From Cymbomonas tetramitiformis (taxonomy: Eukaryota > Chlorophyta > Pyramimonadophyceae > Pyramimonadales > Pyramimonadaceae), in the NCBI GenBank assembly GCA_001247695.2, contig LGRX02034517.1, positions 49,787 to 113,786 of the forward strand: a stretch of 64,000 nt of DNA, read 5' to 3'. Shown piece after piece: positions 30,664 through 43,000 of this stretch (position 1 is its first letter; every line of letters starts with the position of its first letter). A program made the translations under genes and the position numbers. The notes under the pieces were generated by a model. It was not told where the DNA came from, made no database searches, and saw only the letters and a list, made by a program, of their open reading frames with translations.

Positions 30664-30948
30664 ATGGGAGATATATACGCGACCAGAACCCAAGTGAAAG
30701 TGGCCAGTCAGTTGGATTGGGGCCTTGAGTTGGCCATGACTGTACCACACGAGGTGAAGCGCCTCGCGAGTGAAGTGGATTGGAAGAATATCAAGCGAAT
30801 ATGGGACCCTTGGGCTGGTACCGGGGTGATCAGCAAGGTGATGCTGTTGGAATGGCCTCACTTGGAAGTCATGAACAATGACTGGAACCCACAGTTGAAA
30901 TGGCCTGAGGCCCTAAACGCTCTGCAGCCAGGCAACTATCGTGCCTAG
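30664..30948 (+). pseudogene. Methyltransferase-like fragment, 94 aa
   Basis: From ATG GGA GAT ATA (30664) to TAG. The stretch IWDPWAGTGVISKVM matches motif I of class I SAM-dependent DNA methyltransferases (DPxxGxG), and MNNDWNP follows where the next acidic strand is expected. It ends about 80 bp before an LTR-like repeat (31029), so it is probably the tail of a retroelement-encoded enzyme. Methyltransferase domains of this sort are known in DIRS-like retroelements; no tyrosine recombinase or RT is next to it, so assignment to any element is inference. Confidence 0.45.
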
Positions 30949-31028
30949 AAATAGACGGTACGGGGTGTGTGACGCAGTGGTTACTTTGCCGTGGTTCGCT
31001 GTGCTGGACATCGCGCTGCCATTGACAG

Positions 31029-31251
31029 TGTCGCAAACGCGTGCATATGATGGGACAAATACTGATAGTCCCGAGTGACCTCAATGCTCGCATATATATG
31101 TCTGGCATATTCTCAACGTACACATAATAAGTCTGTAATAATCCAGGCATGTTCCAGCATAACACACAATCGTAGAGCTACAACATTTTTGAAATTCTGA
31201 TATTCTAGAAACACGTGCCAGGCTCTCACGTACAAGCCCAAATTTCTAACA
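31029..31251. repeat. LTR-like repeat, copy 1
   Basis: About 223 bp, starts TGTCGCAAACGCGTGC, ends AATTTCTAACA, so TG...CA. It matches 31784-32006 with small indels (cccgagtgacc versus cccgacggagtgacc). Confidence 0.75.
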
Positions 31252-31783
31252 TGTAAAAAGATTTAAAAAAACAGCAGTATAATATATTCATCAAAAGATT
31301 AACAAAATCACCAAAAGTACGAATTAGTGTACAAAACTGTGAGCAGAACCGTCTTAGCAATCTAGCACTTGGCACGCGAACAGCCACCTAGCACTTGCGA
31401 AGGCAAAACAATAATGAGTCCACTAGTCCTGACCTGCGGTCAGAGCCTACTTATTCTCAAGTCAATGTCACAACTGCAAAAACTTGTAATAGGCTTCCGC
31501 CCTGAAATCTTCATCTACCAATAGGATGTCACTATTCTATGCCAGCTTTAATGATGTTACCACTCCCCATCTTCTGACTGACACGTCAGTGACAGTATTG
31601 TAGCTGTCATATCTTCTTATCACTTCACAGTCATCCTACAATTACCATATCTTCTTAACCAAGCCTGCCACCCTCAAGCAGTTGTAACGCGCGAGGTCTG
31701 GCATACTCGTCATGACTGTCACGCCTGTCACCAGCTGGACAACCCCGGCTTCGGTACCACGAGAAGCCGGCGTTTGTCACAGC
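31252..31783. other. Interval between the two LTR-like repeats
   Basis: 532 bp with no gene. It ends in a stem ccggcttc...gaagccgg (31756-31770) just before copy 2. If the pair is one element, this is a very small interior. Confidence 0.45.
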
Positions 31784-32006
31784 TGTCGCAAACGCATGCA
31801 TATGATGGGACAAATACTGATAGTCCCGACGGAGTGACCTCAATGCTCGCATATATATGTCTGGCATATTCTCAACGTACACATAAGTCTGTAATAATCC
31901 AGGCATGTACCAGCATAACACGCAATCGTAGAGCTACAAAATTTTTGAAATTCTGATATTCTAGAAACACGTGCCAGGCTCTCACGTACAAGCCCAAATT
32001 TCTAAC
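31784..32006. repeat. LTR-like repeat, copy 2
   Basis: Same sequence as 31029-31251. On the minus strand it is preceded by agatgggggA, a polypurine-tract-like word, suggesting it is a 3' LTR of a minus-strand element extending to the right. Flanks of the two copies do not share a target duplication. Confidence 0.75.
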
Positions 32007-32466
32007 ATCCCCCATCTGTAGCTGCTGCCTGCAGTAGCACAGACCTAAACATGGGCTTGTTCAGCATACTGAGTCGTGTCACCATCTGCCATGGACTTGC
32101 CCAAACTGAATGTGAACATACCAATACCATCGCCTTCACCACCTTGTAGCATTCTGGCTCTCACCAGAGGATTCTTAAATACCAAGACCCACATACACCT
32201 GCGGCCAAGAGGTCCATGCTCCAAGTGTCCAATCACGTGTAAGCGTCCAGCCTGACTCAGTCGTCTGAAGTAAGAGTAGCTGCTCTGCTCTCTGTCATGT
32301 CTGTCAAATAATACGACGGAACATGAACACATGCTACCACACGGCTGGCCATACACTATTATAAGTACTATCTTAAGTTTTCTTAACTTTTTCTTAAGGT
32401 TTCTTATCTTTTCTTAACTTTTTGCGTATAAACCCCCACAAGCCTCCATACGTATAAATTCAAGCG
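32007..32466. other. Spacer with T-rich/ctTaa repeats
   Basis: Minus-strand frame 32045-32356 (103 codons) has no known motif. 32366-32425 is a run of ttcttaact words. It probably holds the upstream region of the 32467 gene. Confidence 0.4.
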
Positions 32467-33939
32467 TTGGGACAGCCGGTGTGGGAATGGATACCGGCTA
32501 CCGCGCGGGAATCGGAGATGTTACACTTCGACCAGGACGGCCTCGCCGCGTGGTCTGAAGTCAGCAACTCTGTGCCAGGGAACAATAGCCCTGCCAAGCC
32601 ATTCGATTGGCATATTGTATTTATGCATACTGGGGCAGTGAAATGGCAATGGGCTCGGAAGGGGACTCCTGAGCCATTGACTTCGTACTATGGGGAGCGA
32701 AAGCCTGGACTTGATTATAGCTGGCAGCATATTATCGTCCACCCTTCTGGTGCGCTACGCCGCTGGGAGCGTAATAGGGGCGGCGGCTGGTTTCTGGAAG
32801 ACGCCATGGACGACAGTGGGGAGGAAGGGGGTGGAACTTCAAAAACTGGTCCAGCTTCAGAACCCCCACCTTTTAAACTTCGACCTGAGGTGTTCCCTTC
32901 GACGTCTCGACCAGCAGCGTGTCCAACCCTGGCAGAGAGGGCGTCAGCCTCAAGCGCAGAGAGCACTACGAGCACAGCGCGCAAGCGCACTGGGAAACCT
33001 CGCAGCAGAACCCCGAAGACTGTACGAGAACGACTGCAGCATGAGGCAGAGGTTACGAGGTTGGGAGAGGAATCACCGGGACTTCGAGCAGAGTCACTGG
33101 CAGATCGCACGCGAGCTTGGAGAGAGATGACGCACCCGGAGCACATGGCCGCGGCGGCGCTGGTAAAGGAGAATGAGAAATGGAGAGATGCATGGGTGCC
33201 AGAAGGGTGGCGCAGATACCGCCGCCGCTGGTACAGATGGCATGGGAAGGTCACCCCTGACCTGACGATAACCGAAGGAGCAGTTCAGCTATCTCTGGAG
33301 ACCGAGTGCGGTACTATTCCAGGTTCTGGTGGAGATGTGGGAATTCCAGACGCCTGGTGCAGCCTATACCGGGTGCACCAATGGAACCAGCGAGAAAGGG
33401 AAGCTGCGGAGGAGGCCGCTCATCTGGCCCTACCATCGACAGCTAATGGCGATCAATCCTACCTGGACTCAGCGGAACCATCAGATGCGAATCCAGAAGC
33501 AACTCTGGATTTGACCCTACCTCCATCCAGTTCTCAGCCCGCGATTTCTGGGGACATTTCAGACCTCGAGGACTCCCAGCGGTCGCTCAACTTCACGCAG
33601 CAGTTGATGGAGCGACAGTTGGCCGCCGCCAGATCAGAGGACAACCAAAGTGTGCTGACAACGGTGACAGAAGGAGTGGAGCCGACTCCCCTGAAACCCA
33701 TCCAGGAGGAAACCCACCTGGAACTGCTACTGGCCATTCAGAAACAGCAACGCCACCGTCTGCGGCCGATTCTGGAAGGTAATGAAGCAGTGGCAGCACC
33801 AGCGAACGTCACCAACGCCCAGGCGGCACCACGGGAAGAAGAACCCCCCTCTTTTACTCAAAAGTCCGAACCAGAAGAAAAAAAGAAAAAGAAAAAAAAG
33901 AAAAAGAGACACCCTTGGACAGGGTGTGGGGCTTTGTGA
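32467..33939 (+). CDS. Unidentified Trp-rich protein with lysine tail, 490 aa
   Basis: The open frame starts at codon 32467 (TTG in context); the first ATG is at 32518. The N-terminal 120 residues contain repeated Trp blocks (VWEWIPAT, GAVKWQWARKG, GALRRWERNRGGGW), the middle is basic, the C-terminal half Ser/Glu-rich, and it ends in nine lysines encoded by an A-rich run (33877-33907) and RHPWTGCGAL. It lies tail-to-tail with LINE-2. A similar Trp pattern (WIWRNQRKNTPW) is in LINE-1 ORF1, so it may be a LINE ORF1 or element-borne protein, but no domain is recognised. The stem caccctt-ggac-agggtg straddles the stop region. Confidence 0.45.
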   Translation: MGQPVWEWIPATARESEMLHFDQDGLAAWSEVSNSVPGNNSPAKPFDWHIVFMHTGAVKWQWARKGTPEPLTSYYGERKPGLDYSWQHIIVHPSGALRRWERNRGGGWFLEDAMDDSGEEGGGTSKTGPASEPPPFKLRPEVFPSTSRPAACPTLAERASASSAESTTSTARKRTGKPRSRTPKTVRERLQHEAEVTRLGEESPGLRAESLADRTRAWREMTHPEHMAAAALVKENEKWRDAWVPEGWRRYRRRWYRWHGKVTPDLTITEGAVQLSLETECGTIPGSGGDVGIPDAWCSLYRVHQWNQREREAAEEAAHLALPSTANGDQSYLDSAEPSDANPEATLDLTLPPSSSQPAISGDISDLEDSQRSLNFTQQLMERQLAAARSEDNQSVLTTVTEGVEPTPLKPIQEETHLELLLAIQKQQRHRLRPILEGNEAVAAPANVTNAQAAPREEEPPSFTQKSEPEEKKKKKKKKKRHPWTGCGAL

Positions 33940-33968
33940 GTCCCCTTGACTCTTACTTCTTTTTTCCC

Positions 33969-36900
33969 CTAGTCTGGTTCTTTATCTACTTTTTTCCTGT
34001 ATAGTCTGTTAAGGCTTACTGCATATCCAGTAGCTAATTCATGTACTTTCCTGAGTAGGTGTAGAGCTTCCTGTTTGTCAAATCCTAAATGTTTGGTCAG
34101 TATTTTCTCCGTGTGCTCATATATCGTTCCCGTGTTGCCGAATACCATTACATGTAGCGTCACTTTGTACCCATATAGTTCAAGTAGCTTTACCAGCGGT
34201 GTGTATTTTGTGTACTTTGTCTTTAGTGCTTCCTCCCAGCTCATTTCGTCTGTGTACGTTATCTCTATCAGGTGTATGTGGCCCGCTTCCGCCATTGCCT
34301 TTTGGTGTGTGTACCCAGGCTGCTCGTTCCCCTTCTCAGTTCCCTCAAGCATCACTATGTCTACATAGTGCGGTATGGTGTCCTTTCCGTGCTCTGGTGC
34401 CGGTGTGTTTCGTCCGTCCAGTCTGCATTGCCCCCTTGTGAGCAGGAAGTCTTCTATTGGTCTCCCATTGTTCATTCCCTTCCCTTTTTTCCCCGCATGT
34501 GTTCTTATTACACATCCTCCTTTCCTTCCTCTGCTAATTGCTTTTGCTATCATTTTGGTGGTCTCATCCGACCTGCTTATTACCATGTTCTTTATTTCCC
34601 TTTCCGTGCATCCTCCTAGCACATGAGCTGTGCGTATGAAGCCTCCCGCGTTCACTTGTCTGGGCATCCCGCAGCATTTGCATTTTTGCGCCCTTCCCCC
34701 TCCTTGCTGCTTCTTGTACGGTCCTGCCGGTAGCTTGTTTGCCCGGCATCTTAGCAGGACTGTCACATCATGCTCGTTTAGGTATTCTGTTCCTTTCTTC
34801 CAGTATCCATTAGAGAGCTTATGCATGGCTTTGTCGCCTTTCAGGTGCTGCATGTACTTTTCTGGTTTTTCTCTTGTTGCTGTCAGTATTTTTTCTATCG
34901 AGGTCCTCCTCCAATCCCTTGCTTGTACATCCTGTTGCGCTGCTTCCTGTTGCTGTGCCATTTCTTGGAGTCTCCATTCTTCCTGTGCTTCATCCTGTTG
35001 TTGGGCCATTTCGCTGAGCTCGGCTGCAGTGTCCTCTTGTGTTGTCACTTCTTTGTTCAGTGCCTCCGGCAGCCTTGGTGCCTGCGTTAGCCCTCTTGCG
35101 ACTTCTCCTTGAGCTTTTCTTTGCCCTTCAGCTTCCCTTAGGGCTGGTTGGTCGGGTTCTGTCTGGTTTCGGGTTCTTCTTCGCTTTTGTCTTCTTTCTT
35201 GTCCTATTGCCTCCTTCTTCCGTATTGTTCTTGTTTCCCCTGCCTCCTCCTTACTCAGTTCTGTTTCTTGTGTGTTCTCTTGCCTGTAACCCCTCTTTTG
35301 TTTAGCTTGTTGTGCTGTTTGTACTTGCTGCTCCTGTCTTAGTAGTTCCTCCTCCTGTCGTTCCATCCTCTGGAGTTCCAGTGCCTCCTCCCGCTCCTGT
35401 TGCCATTTTGGTTCGTCTGGCCAGGTGTCTGCCCAGGCTTCTACTATTTCTATTCCTGTAAGCTTCCGACTTTTCTGTGCATACTCTGCCTCCACCCTCT
35501 CAATTCGTTGTCTTTTGGTCTCCCATTCTTCGGGCCCGGTTTCTAGTTTCCTTTTTAGTCTTTGTATTATGTTTGTTTCCCCCGTCATTTTCACTTCCCT
35601 TACCTTTTTTGTTACATGGTTGAGTACTGCTTGGTGCCCTTCCAGTTGTCTACCTGTTTCCTCACTTATTGCCAGTAGCATTACTGTATCCGTGTTGTCG
35701 TGGTTGAGGCCGTATTCCCCTTCTTCACAGGCCTTTTTCGCCACCTCGTCCGCCATTTCATTCCCATGTATCCCCACATGCGCTTTAACCTTATATAGGG
35801 CCACCTTTGTTCCTTCCCTATTCAGCATTTGTATTTGTTTCATTATTTTCCACAGTAAGTCCCTGTGTACATGCCTTTCCAGCGTGTGCGGCCTTCTTTT
35901 CATGTTTTGTATTTGGTAGAGGGAGGTTAGACTGTCCGTGCATATGCTGACTTTGTCTTCTCCCGAGTTTGAGTCTAGTGTTAGTGCCATATATATGGCA
36001 GTGAGCTCCGCCCTGTTGACTGTTTGGCAGCGTCCAATCCATCTTTGCATATGGTTCATTGCTCTTTCCCCTCTTGGGTCCCAGACTCCTGCCGCCGTTA
36101 CTTCCTCGACTTCCCCGTTTTCCTTTTTGACTTTTCTTTGGCTGCCATCTGTGTAGACCATATCATTTTTGTTATGCCTCCTATGAGGCTCTGGGTATCC
36201 TTTTTTGTGGTTGTCCCACTGGCTTTCTGGTGGTAGTTCGACTTTCTCTACTTCACCCCTTTCCCATTGCAGCCATTGGTCCCCGTTTATGTCTTCTTCT
36301 GTTGTGTCTGGGCACGCAAACTGTAGTGCCCATCTTCTTAGTGCGTCCCTGTTTATTTCCTCTCTGCTCCACGTAGTGTTGGCTCTTAGTACTTCCGTAG
36401 TTGTTGGCCTCGGTCCCCTGTCCTCTCCTCTGTGCTCCCCTTCTTTTTTCCTGTCTTCCATCCAGCGGTCAATTGTTTCCTCTGTGTAGTTTTCCAGGTG
36501 GCCGCTTGGCATTGCTTGTATAACCGGTAGTTCATGGTTTGTCCATGGCGCTGAGTCTATGACGCAATCCTTCTCCCATTCAGTAATTGACCTAGGTTGC
36601 CTGTCTGCATCTCTAAGGGTAAGAGGCCTGTGCATGTAGCATGCTCTGCCTATCGTCCTAACTTTGCTTTGCGGGCATTTGAGAAGGGCCTTGCTGAATA
36701 TATCATGGGTTTTAAGTGGGTCCGGGCAGTATTTCCTCCATCCTGCCGCATTCGCTACTATCAGTATTCTCATGTTCCAGTTACATTGTTTGGGTTTTTG
36801 TAGGTTCCCTTGCATCCAGTGGTCAGGTGGCAGGAAGGTGAACTGCCCTTCCTTTATCTCAAGCAGCTCATGTACTCTGTATCCCATGTGCTTGTTTAGT

Positions 36901-37030
36901 AGTTTTCTATACGGGCTTTTAGCATATGTGGGGTATATCCCTACCCCTAGGACGGGTTCTGCTGTTTTTGTGGAGTTAATTGCCTTTTTCAGTGCCTTGT
37001 AGAGGTCCCCTGCTGTATACTCCGGGTTGA
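33969..37030 (-). CDS. LINE-2 second frame: PCIF1-like C-part, RNase H, RLE
   Basis: The frame is open from about 37030; it starts with FNPEYTAGDLYKAL, where PCIF1-type enzymes have FEANPPF, then VLGVGIYPTY and FTFLPPDHW, ending the methyltransferase-like domain. RNase H follows with YTDGSQ (about 36155), NRAELTAIYMAL (about 36020), CTDSLTSL (about 35940) and GNEMADEVA (about 35755): the D, E, D, D set. After a long Gln/Glu/Arg coiled region comes a zinc finger (KCKCCG ... TAHVLGGC, about 34670-34610) and the PD-(D/E)XK-like segment LIEITYTDEMSWEEALKTKY (about 34265-34205). Stop TAG is at 33969. A one-base shift near 37035 separates it from the first frame. Confidence 0.8.
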
Positions 37031-40000
37031 ATTGGTATGACCCCAGTTTTTCCCAATTGCTCTTCCCATGCCGAGCCTACAGCCCCAAATACCGAGTCTC
37101 TTGGGTATTGTGAGTAGTATCTTTTAGTGTTTTTGTGTACATTGAGTGGCGAGGCGAACACCTCTGTTTGGACTCCCATGGCTGTGTGCACCGCCTCCAT
37201 CATTTCCGGGGGGAGGGTCCAGTGGTTTTGAAGGTTCCGTTTTCTGTGTTTCAATTCTGCTTTACTAGAGTATCTTATCAGTAATTGTGCAATTTCCTCC
37301 TCGAAGGTGTTGACTTGTATTTTGTGTTCTACATTTAGTTTCAGTCTTTTGGCCAGTTGTTTTTCTGTTGGTCGTTGTGCCGTGCTGTCCCCCACCGCCT
37401 CGGCATATCTGTCGTATAATTCTCTAACCTTTACTGTGCTCAGTGTGCCTATAAGGCCCCCATCCGGCTCATAGCAGTAGGTGGTGTCACCTTCCGTGCG
37501 TAGTTGCCTGTCTTTTGTTCCTGGAATGTGCCTAATGTCTTGGTCCGGGTTCGTTTCCCTTGTGCATATTTCCAGGTGTGTTACATGTTTCCAGTATCTC
37601 TGTTCACCGTTTGGTTGTCCTGCCAGTATTTCTTCAACGGGTTCACGTTTGGTCTGTTTGTTTCTTTTGTCATTCTCCCATTCCTCCACAAGGTTCTGCC
37701 ATTCTTGGTCTGAGGAGGGGTTGTGTTTGAGCAGGTGTGCTCTCACTGTTTCTTCTGTGCTCCACGTCGTTTGTTCCCTTCCTTTGCTGTTGGTCCACCG
37801 TATTTCGTACTGTGTTACTTTCGAAGTCACATCAGTGTAGTTTTGCAGGTACTGTCTACTTGCCAGTATCCTGGCTGGTGTATAAGTTCCCTCTTGTTCT
37901 AGCGTGTCCATTTGGTCCTCTTGTGCTGACCACTGGCCTCTGTCTCGTTGCTCTGTCTTCCTCTTTGTTCTTCCCCGTGGGTTTCTTGTAGTCATTACAT
38001 CATCTTCCTCCTCCTCCTGGTTAGTTTCTATGCCCAGAGTTTCCTTCTCCTGTTCCGTCCATTCCACATCTGTCTGTTCGAAGTGTTTTGTTTGGTTAGC
38101 TAGCGGGTACATGGACAGTAGTTGTAATATGTCCTTCATGCTATTTCCAGCCTCATGTAGTGCCTTTATTTGCGCCGGCCAGTCGCTTATGTTTTCCATG
38201 CTTACCGTACTTTTGGTGTACCTCTCTAGCTCTCCTGTTTTCCTTTCCTGTGTGTATTCTGGTTTTAACCTTCTGTTCCACACATGGTCCCAGTGGTCCC
38301 CTGGTTTCTTAATGTCGTTGGGCTGTGCCTCGCAAATGTATGGGTATAAGTGCATCATGCCTTGTGCTATTTTGGTTGCCGTCTTGTTGTCGTGTTTTCT
38401 TCCACCTGTTGCCTTTAGTGTTTTTATTGGTATAGCACTTTTCCCATCTGCTGTGGTTAGGTTTTTGAGGTCCGGGTAATTTCTGAATAGTGTGAGCATT
38501 TTGGTGAAATTTATTTGCTTAGTAGCTTGCTGAGTTTTCGTTTCCTGTATTACATTTACTGCCCCCATTTTTTCAGAGCCTGTCGTCGCAGGCTGCAACT
38601 GTGGGTCTCTGTATTCTGTGTCCATTCTCCTGAGGTGCTTGGTTGTTCTGGTGGTGCCCTCCATCTCCGCGTTTGTGTATACCCTTTTGGCCTTTCCCAG
38701 CTGTCTCATTATAGGTAGTGTTTCTTTAGCCAGTTCCTGCATATGGGTCCCTACCCCTTTTACGTGTATCCCATATTCATTCAGAGCGTTCATTTTTCTC
38801 AGTGTGTTTGTTTGTGTTTGTAGTCCCATTTTTAGCTTGCTCCTTGTGCTGCTGTGTCCTCTTTCTTCGAAGTGACTTTCCAGTAGTCCGGCTGTGGACC
38901 TGCTGACTTGCGACATTCTTTGTCTGGTTGGGAGGTTTCTCTCCCTTTTGCCATATCCCATTTGGACTCCCTTGTCTTCCTCACTTTGAACAGCCCCTGC
39001 CAATCCCGTGTAGACCTCCTGTGCATATATTGCCTGTAGGGACTGGAGTCCCAGTCCATATTCCTCTTTTTCCTCCGTGTTTAGTTCATTAGGTGTGCCA
39101 TTCGCCGGAAGCCCGTATATTCTTTTCATCGCGGCCCCCAGCTGGTTTTCAGCCTGCTGTATTTCACCCTGTGTGTATATCCCGAGGTGGAGCCCGTATT
39201 TGAATTTTCCTAGTATGGCCGACTTTAGGGAGTACTCTTTTTGTCTTTGTGTGAGGGGGGTGGCCAGTAGTGCGTCTATTCTTCGCTTGAGCTCCTGTAG
39301 TGACTTTCTTTTTTCCTCTTTCCATGTCCCCAACATATTGAGCAGGACCCCTAGGTATTTGTAGGTGTCTCCAGCTTTGAGGACTTTTAATGTTCGACTT
39401 CCGCATTTCACCCCTTGGTGTCTACCTTCCTTCACATTTTTGTTGCCATGTTCCACCCCTGTTATCTTTGTTTTATCCTCGTTTATTCTGAGTCCACTCC
39501 AGTCTCCGAATGCCGAGAGTTTCTCCAACTGTTGTTCCATCCCTGTCATTAGTTTGGTTAGTATAATTAGGTCGTCCACAAACGCCCCCGAGGAGGTTCT
39601 CAGCTCCCCTCTGAGCCCCTTGTCGGTCGCATACTTGTGCTGGTACCCGTGGTCCCCTACCTCTAGCCATCTTAGGAGAGGTTCCAGGTATAGTATGAAT
39701 AGTAGTGGGCTCATGCTGTCTCCTCGCAGAATTCCTCTTCTTATTGGCACTTCTTCCGAGACTTGGTCCCCTACCTTTGCTCTCATTTGCATGGAGTCCT
39801 CCTCATTTTCGCCCAGTATATCCCTAACGGCTTCAGTAAGTTGTGGTGGCACCCCTAGGTGTTTTAGTGTCATAATAAGTCTTTTGTGGTCAACTGACCC
39901 ATACGCATTTTCAAAATCCACGTAGGTTGCATGTAGGTTTCTTTTGGAGAGGTTGGCGTCTTCAATAGCATTAGTTACCCTAGTGAGTTGCTTCATTGTG

Positions 40001-43000
40001 TTGTGGTTTTCCCTTGAGCCCTCCTGTGCTTCCGAGAGCATGCCGTTTATTTCACAGAAGTCAGCCAGCATTTTTGTGAGTACTGTGGTATATAATTTGA
40101 ACAGGCAATCCAGTAGTGCTATAGGTCTGTAGTTTTTCTGCTCCGTTACCTCGCCCTGTTTGTGGTGGAAGCAGAAGTAGCCTTTTTTCCATGGTAGGGG
40201 AGTGTGTCTGTGTTCCCACATTAGCTCCATGAGTTCACACTGTTGGTCATGGAATCTATCCGGCATCTGTTTCAATATCTCATTTTGTATCCCCATGGGC
40301 CCGGCCGCTTTGTTAGTTTTCATTTTCTTCACCGCTTGCCGGTAGGCTTCTTTGTCAACCCTCAGGTTTACCTTTGTTTGGTCCGGCCTTGTGCATTGAT
40401 TTTCCTTCATGTAGTTCTTGTACCTCTCATCAAGCCAGGGTGGCGTACTTTTAAGTCCTTTCTCTGGTTCCCCCATTTTGTATGGCTCCGACCTCGCAAT
40501 GTGTTCACCCATTGCCTGTGCTACTTTTTGGTGCCCTACTACTAGTTCCCCTTGTGTCGTTTCTGACTTGCTTATTGCTTTAGTCCTGTGTACTAGCTTA
40601 TGGTGTATCTTATTGTAACTACAGCTGCTTAATGTTGTTGTATGTTTTATAATATTACCTGCAGCTCTTGTGCCGGGTGTGCCCTCCCTTTCCCTTTGTT
40701 GTATTGAGTTTGATGCTGCCACCGTGTCAGCAGTGTAGTGGCAGTTGATGCCTATGTTTTTGCAAGCCCTCTCGTATTTGTGTCTAGCCGTGGACTTTGT
40801 AGCCTGGGTTTTGATCAGCACAGTGCAGGGGTACAGGCACGATGCACTATTGCCAATAACAGGTTTGGATTTAGCAGGGTTACTTTTTACTTCAAGTGTT
40901 TGTTCGATGATCAGGCTTTTCTGGTATTCGGGACTTTTCCTAGCTTCAAAACTGTAAGGACCTAAACAGGATGTGGCTTTTGCCAGGCAGTCTCTACTAG
41001 CCCCTCGAGCGTTGGCTTCGGTGAGAGCGCGGCTCCTCCAGCTGCTCCAGTTTTTTCCTCTCGTCTGCCTTGGCCTGCGATGCATACAGGAGTCCCACCA
41101 GTACTTATTCTGCTGGTTCCCCTTCCTCTTTTGCTGTGTTTGCACAACTGGTTCTGTGATGCAGGTGGAGTGGTTCCACCTTTTGTGTTGTGCCCGATTT
41201 CTGAGCCTTTGCCCAAGCTTATTAGTCAGGATGATTGTTCTCAGGCTGTTTCCCCCAACGCCATATGCGAGGGGTCCTCTATCTCGTGAGGATGATTTTT
41301 TCCCGAGGGAGCTTACCCGTGACTTTTGCAGACGTTTGAGCTCTGACAGCGTCTCTTCGTCGATTTCCATACCCCCGTCGCTGTCAGATGGTTCACTCGC
41401 CTCTCGTGGCCGGCGTAGGTTCTTCTTGGCCGGCTCGGGGGAGCGTTGATTTTTCAGAAGCCTGGCCAGTGCCTTGTTCGAGTTGCTGAAGGATTCCAGT
41501 ATGTTGCTCGATATTCCCATATGCTGCTTATTGAACTCACGGGTCTCTTCGGTGAGGTCGATCACGGAGTCCTTCACCTCGTCCACCTTGCTGGAGACCT
41601 GGTTGGTTGCTTCCACGCTGTCCGTGAAGCCGTTTTTACAGGTGCCCTCGAGCTTCTCCACGGCTTTGCGGAGCTCGTTGATCGCCTCTTCACCAGCTCC
41701 GTCCTTCACAGCTTTCGCCCACCGGTTGGAGAGCTTGCTCTCCAGCGCCTGTACGATGTCCTCCGTCTGCTGCGCCCCCACTGCTGGTGGCGCTGCTCTT
41801 CCTTTTCTGCCCTTGAACTTGTCTCCGGTGCGAGAGAAGTCTGAGTGCTGCAGGAGGTAGGAGCGAGATTTGTTGGGGAGAGAGAGGCGGACCGTACGTC
41901 TGTCTTGCTTCCCCAGCCACTCATATGCGGCTTCACTGGCCAGCCCGGTGAAGAGATTGCCGCTTCTCGTTATTCTCACCCGCAGGTACGTCTCGGGTTT
42001 CGCTGGATCGGTGCCTGGCCTCACCGTTGTCGCTGGCAGCGGCTTCAGATGTTCAGTTGCTTCGCCCAAGCCCGCCTGTGTGAATATCTCCTGGATGGCC
42101 GTGACTAAGTTCGGGAGGTCCTCGGCCAAGTTGATGGTGCTCCCCTTATCCACCACTATCACCTCGGTCTCGTCCTCGCCTCTGCTCGTAAGCGATGGTC
42201 TGATTCGTTGAACTGTGTATTCCCCGAGGCCCGGGAAAGCCAGCGCCTTCGACTCGATGTTATCAGCTGCTTCCTCCGTGACTGCTATCAGCCGGATGCT
42301 ATTCGTGTGCTTCTCCATGTACGCAGGCAGTCCCCGCGCCCCTTTGATTGCCGACTCAACTGAGGGCATACTGCGCAGTTGTTTTTCCAGGTCTTTGGTC
42401 GTATGCCCACGCAGCTGCTCGCTGATTATGTGCAGTTGGCGCTCAGTGTTGCCTGTCCTGGTTTGCCTCGGATGAAATACCCTTACCCTCGGGATGCAAA
42501 CGTCTGTCGTCTGGAAGTCGTCAGCCCCAAGTGGCACACAGTGAAGAGGTAGATGGACCAGAGATGTCGCCAGTGCAGTGATGGCGTATTCGCTTTTCTC
42601 GAAGGTGAGATGGAACTCGGCTATCTTGTTCGCGTACCAGCGCAGCTGAGTTTTGCCACTGCTTAGTACTGGGTCGGTGTCGGAAAGGTCGTGAAAGTGT
42701 CTTATTGCGGACTCCAGGTGTCCGATGTACTGTCTCGCTGCTCTCGGTTCTTCCCGAAAAGGCCCCACCGTCACTTGCGGCCCCTTCTTGTGCATGCCAA
42801 CTTCGTCCTGCTCCTCTGAGGTCAGGTCAGTGCAGTTTACTACCAGCTGGTAGTGAGTTTTGCCGTGCCCTGCCGGGAGCCCGTAGATGTTTTCCAGTGG
42901 GAAGCCCCGCTGGTACTTTACTTTTCGCGCGTCCTCGTAGACAGTCATGTACTCAGCCACCGCCTCCAGCGCCGTCATATCCGCCTCTGCTGCACCCGCG

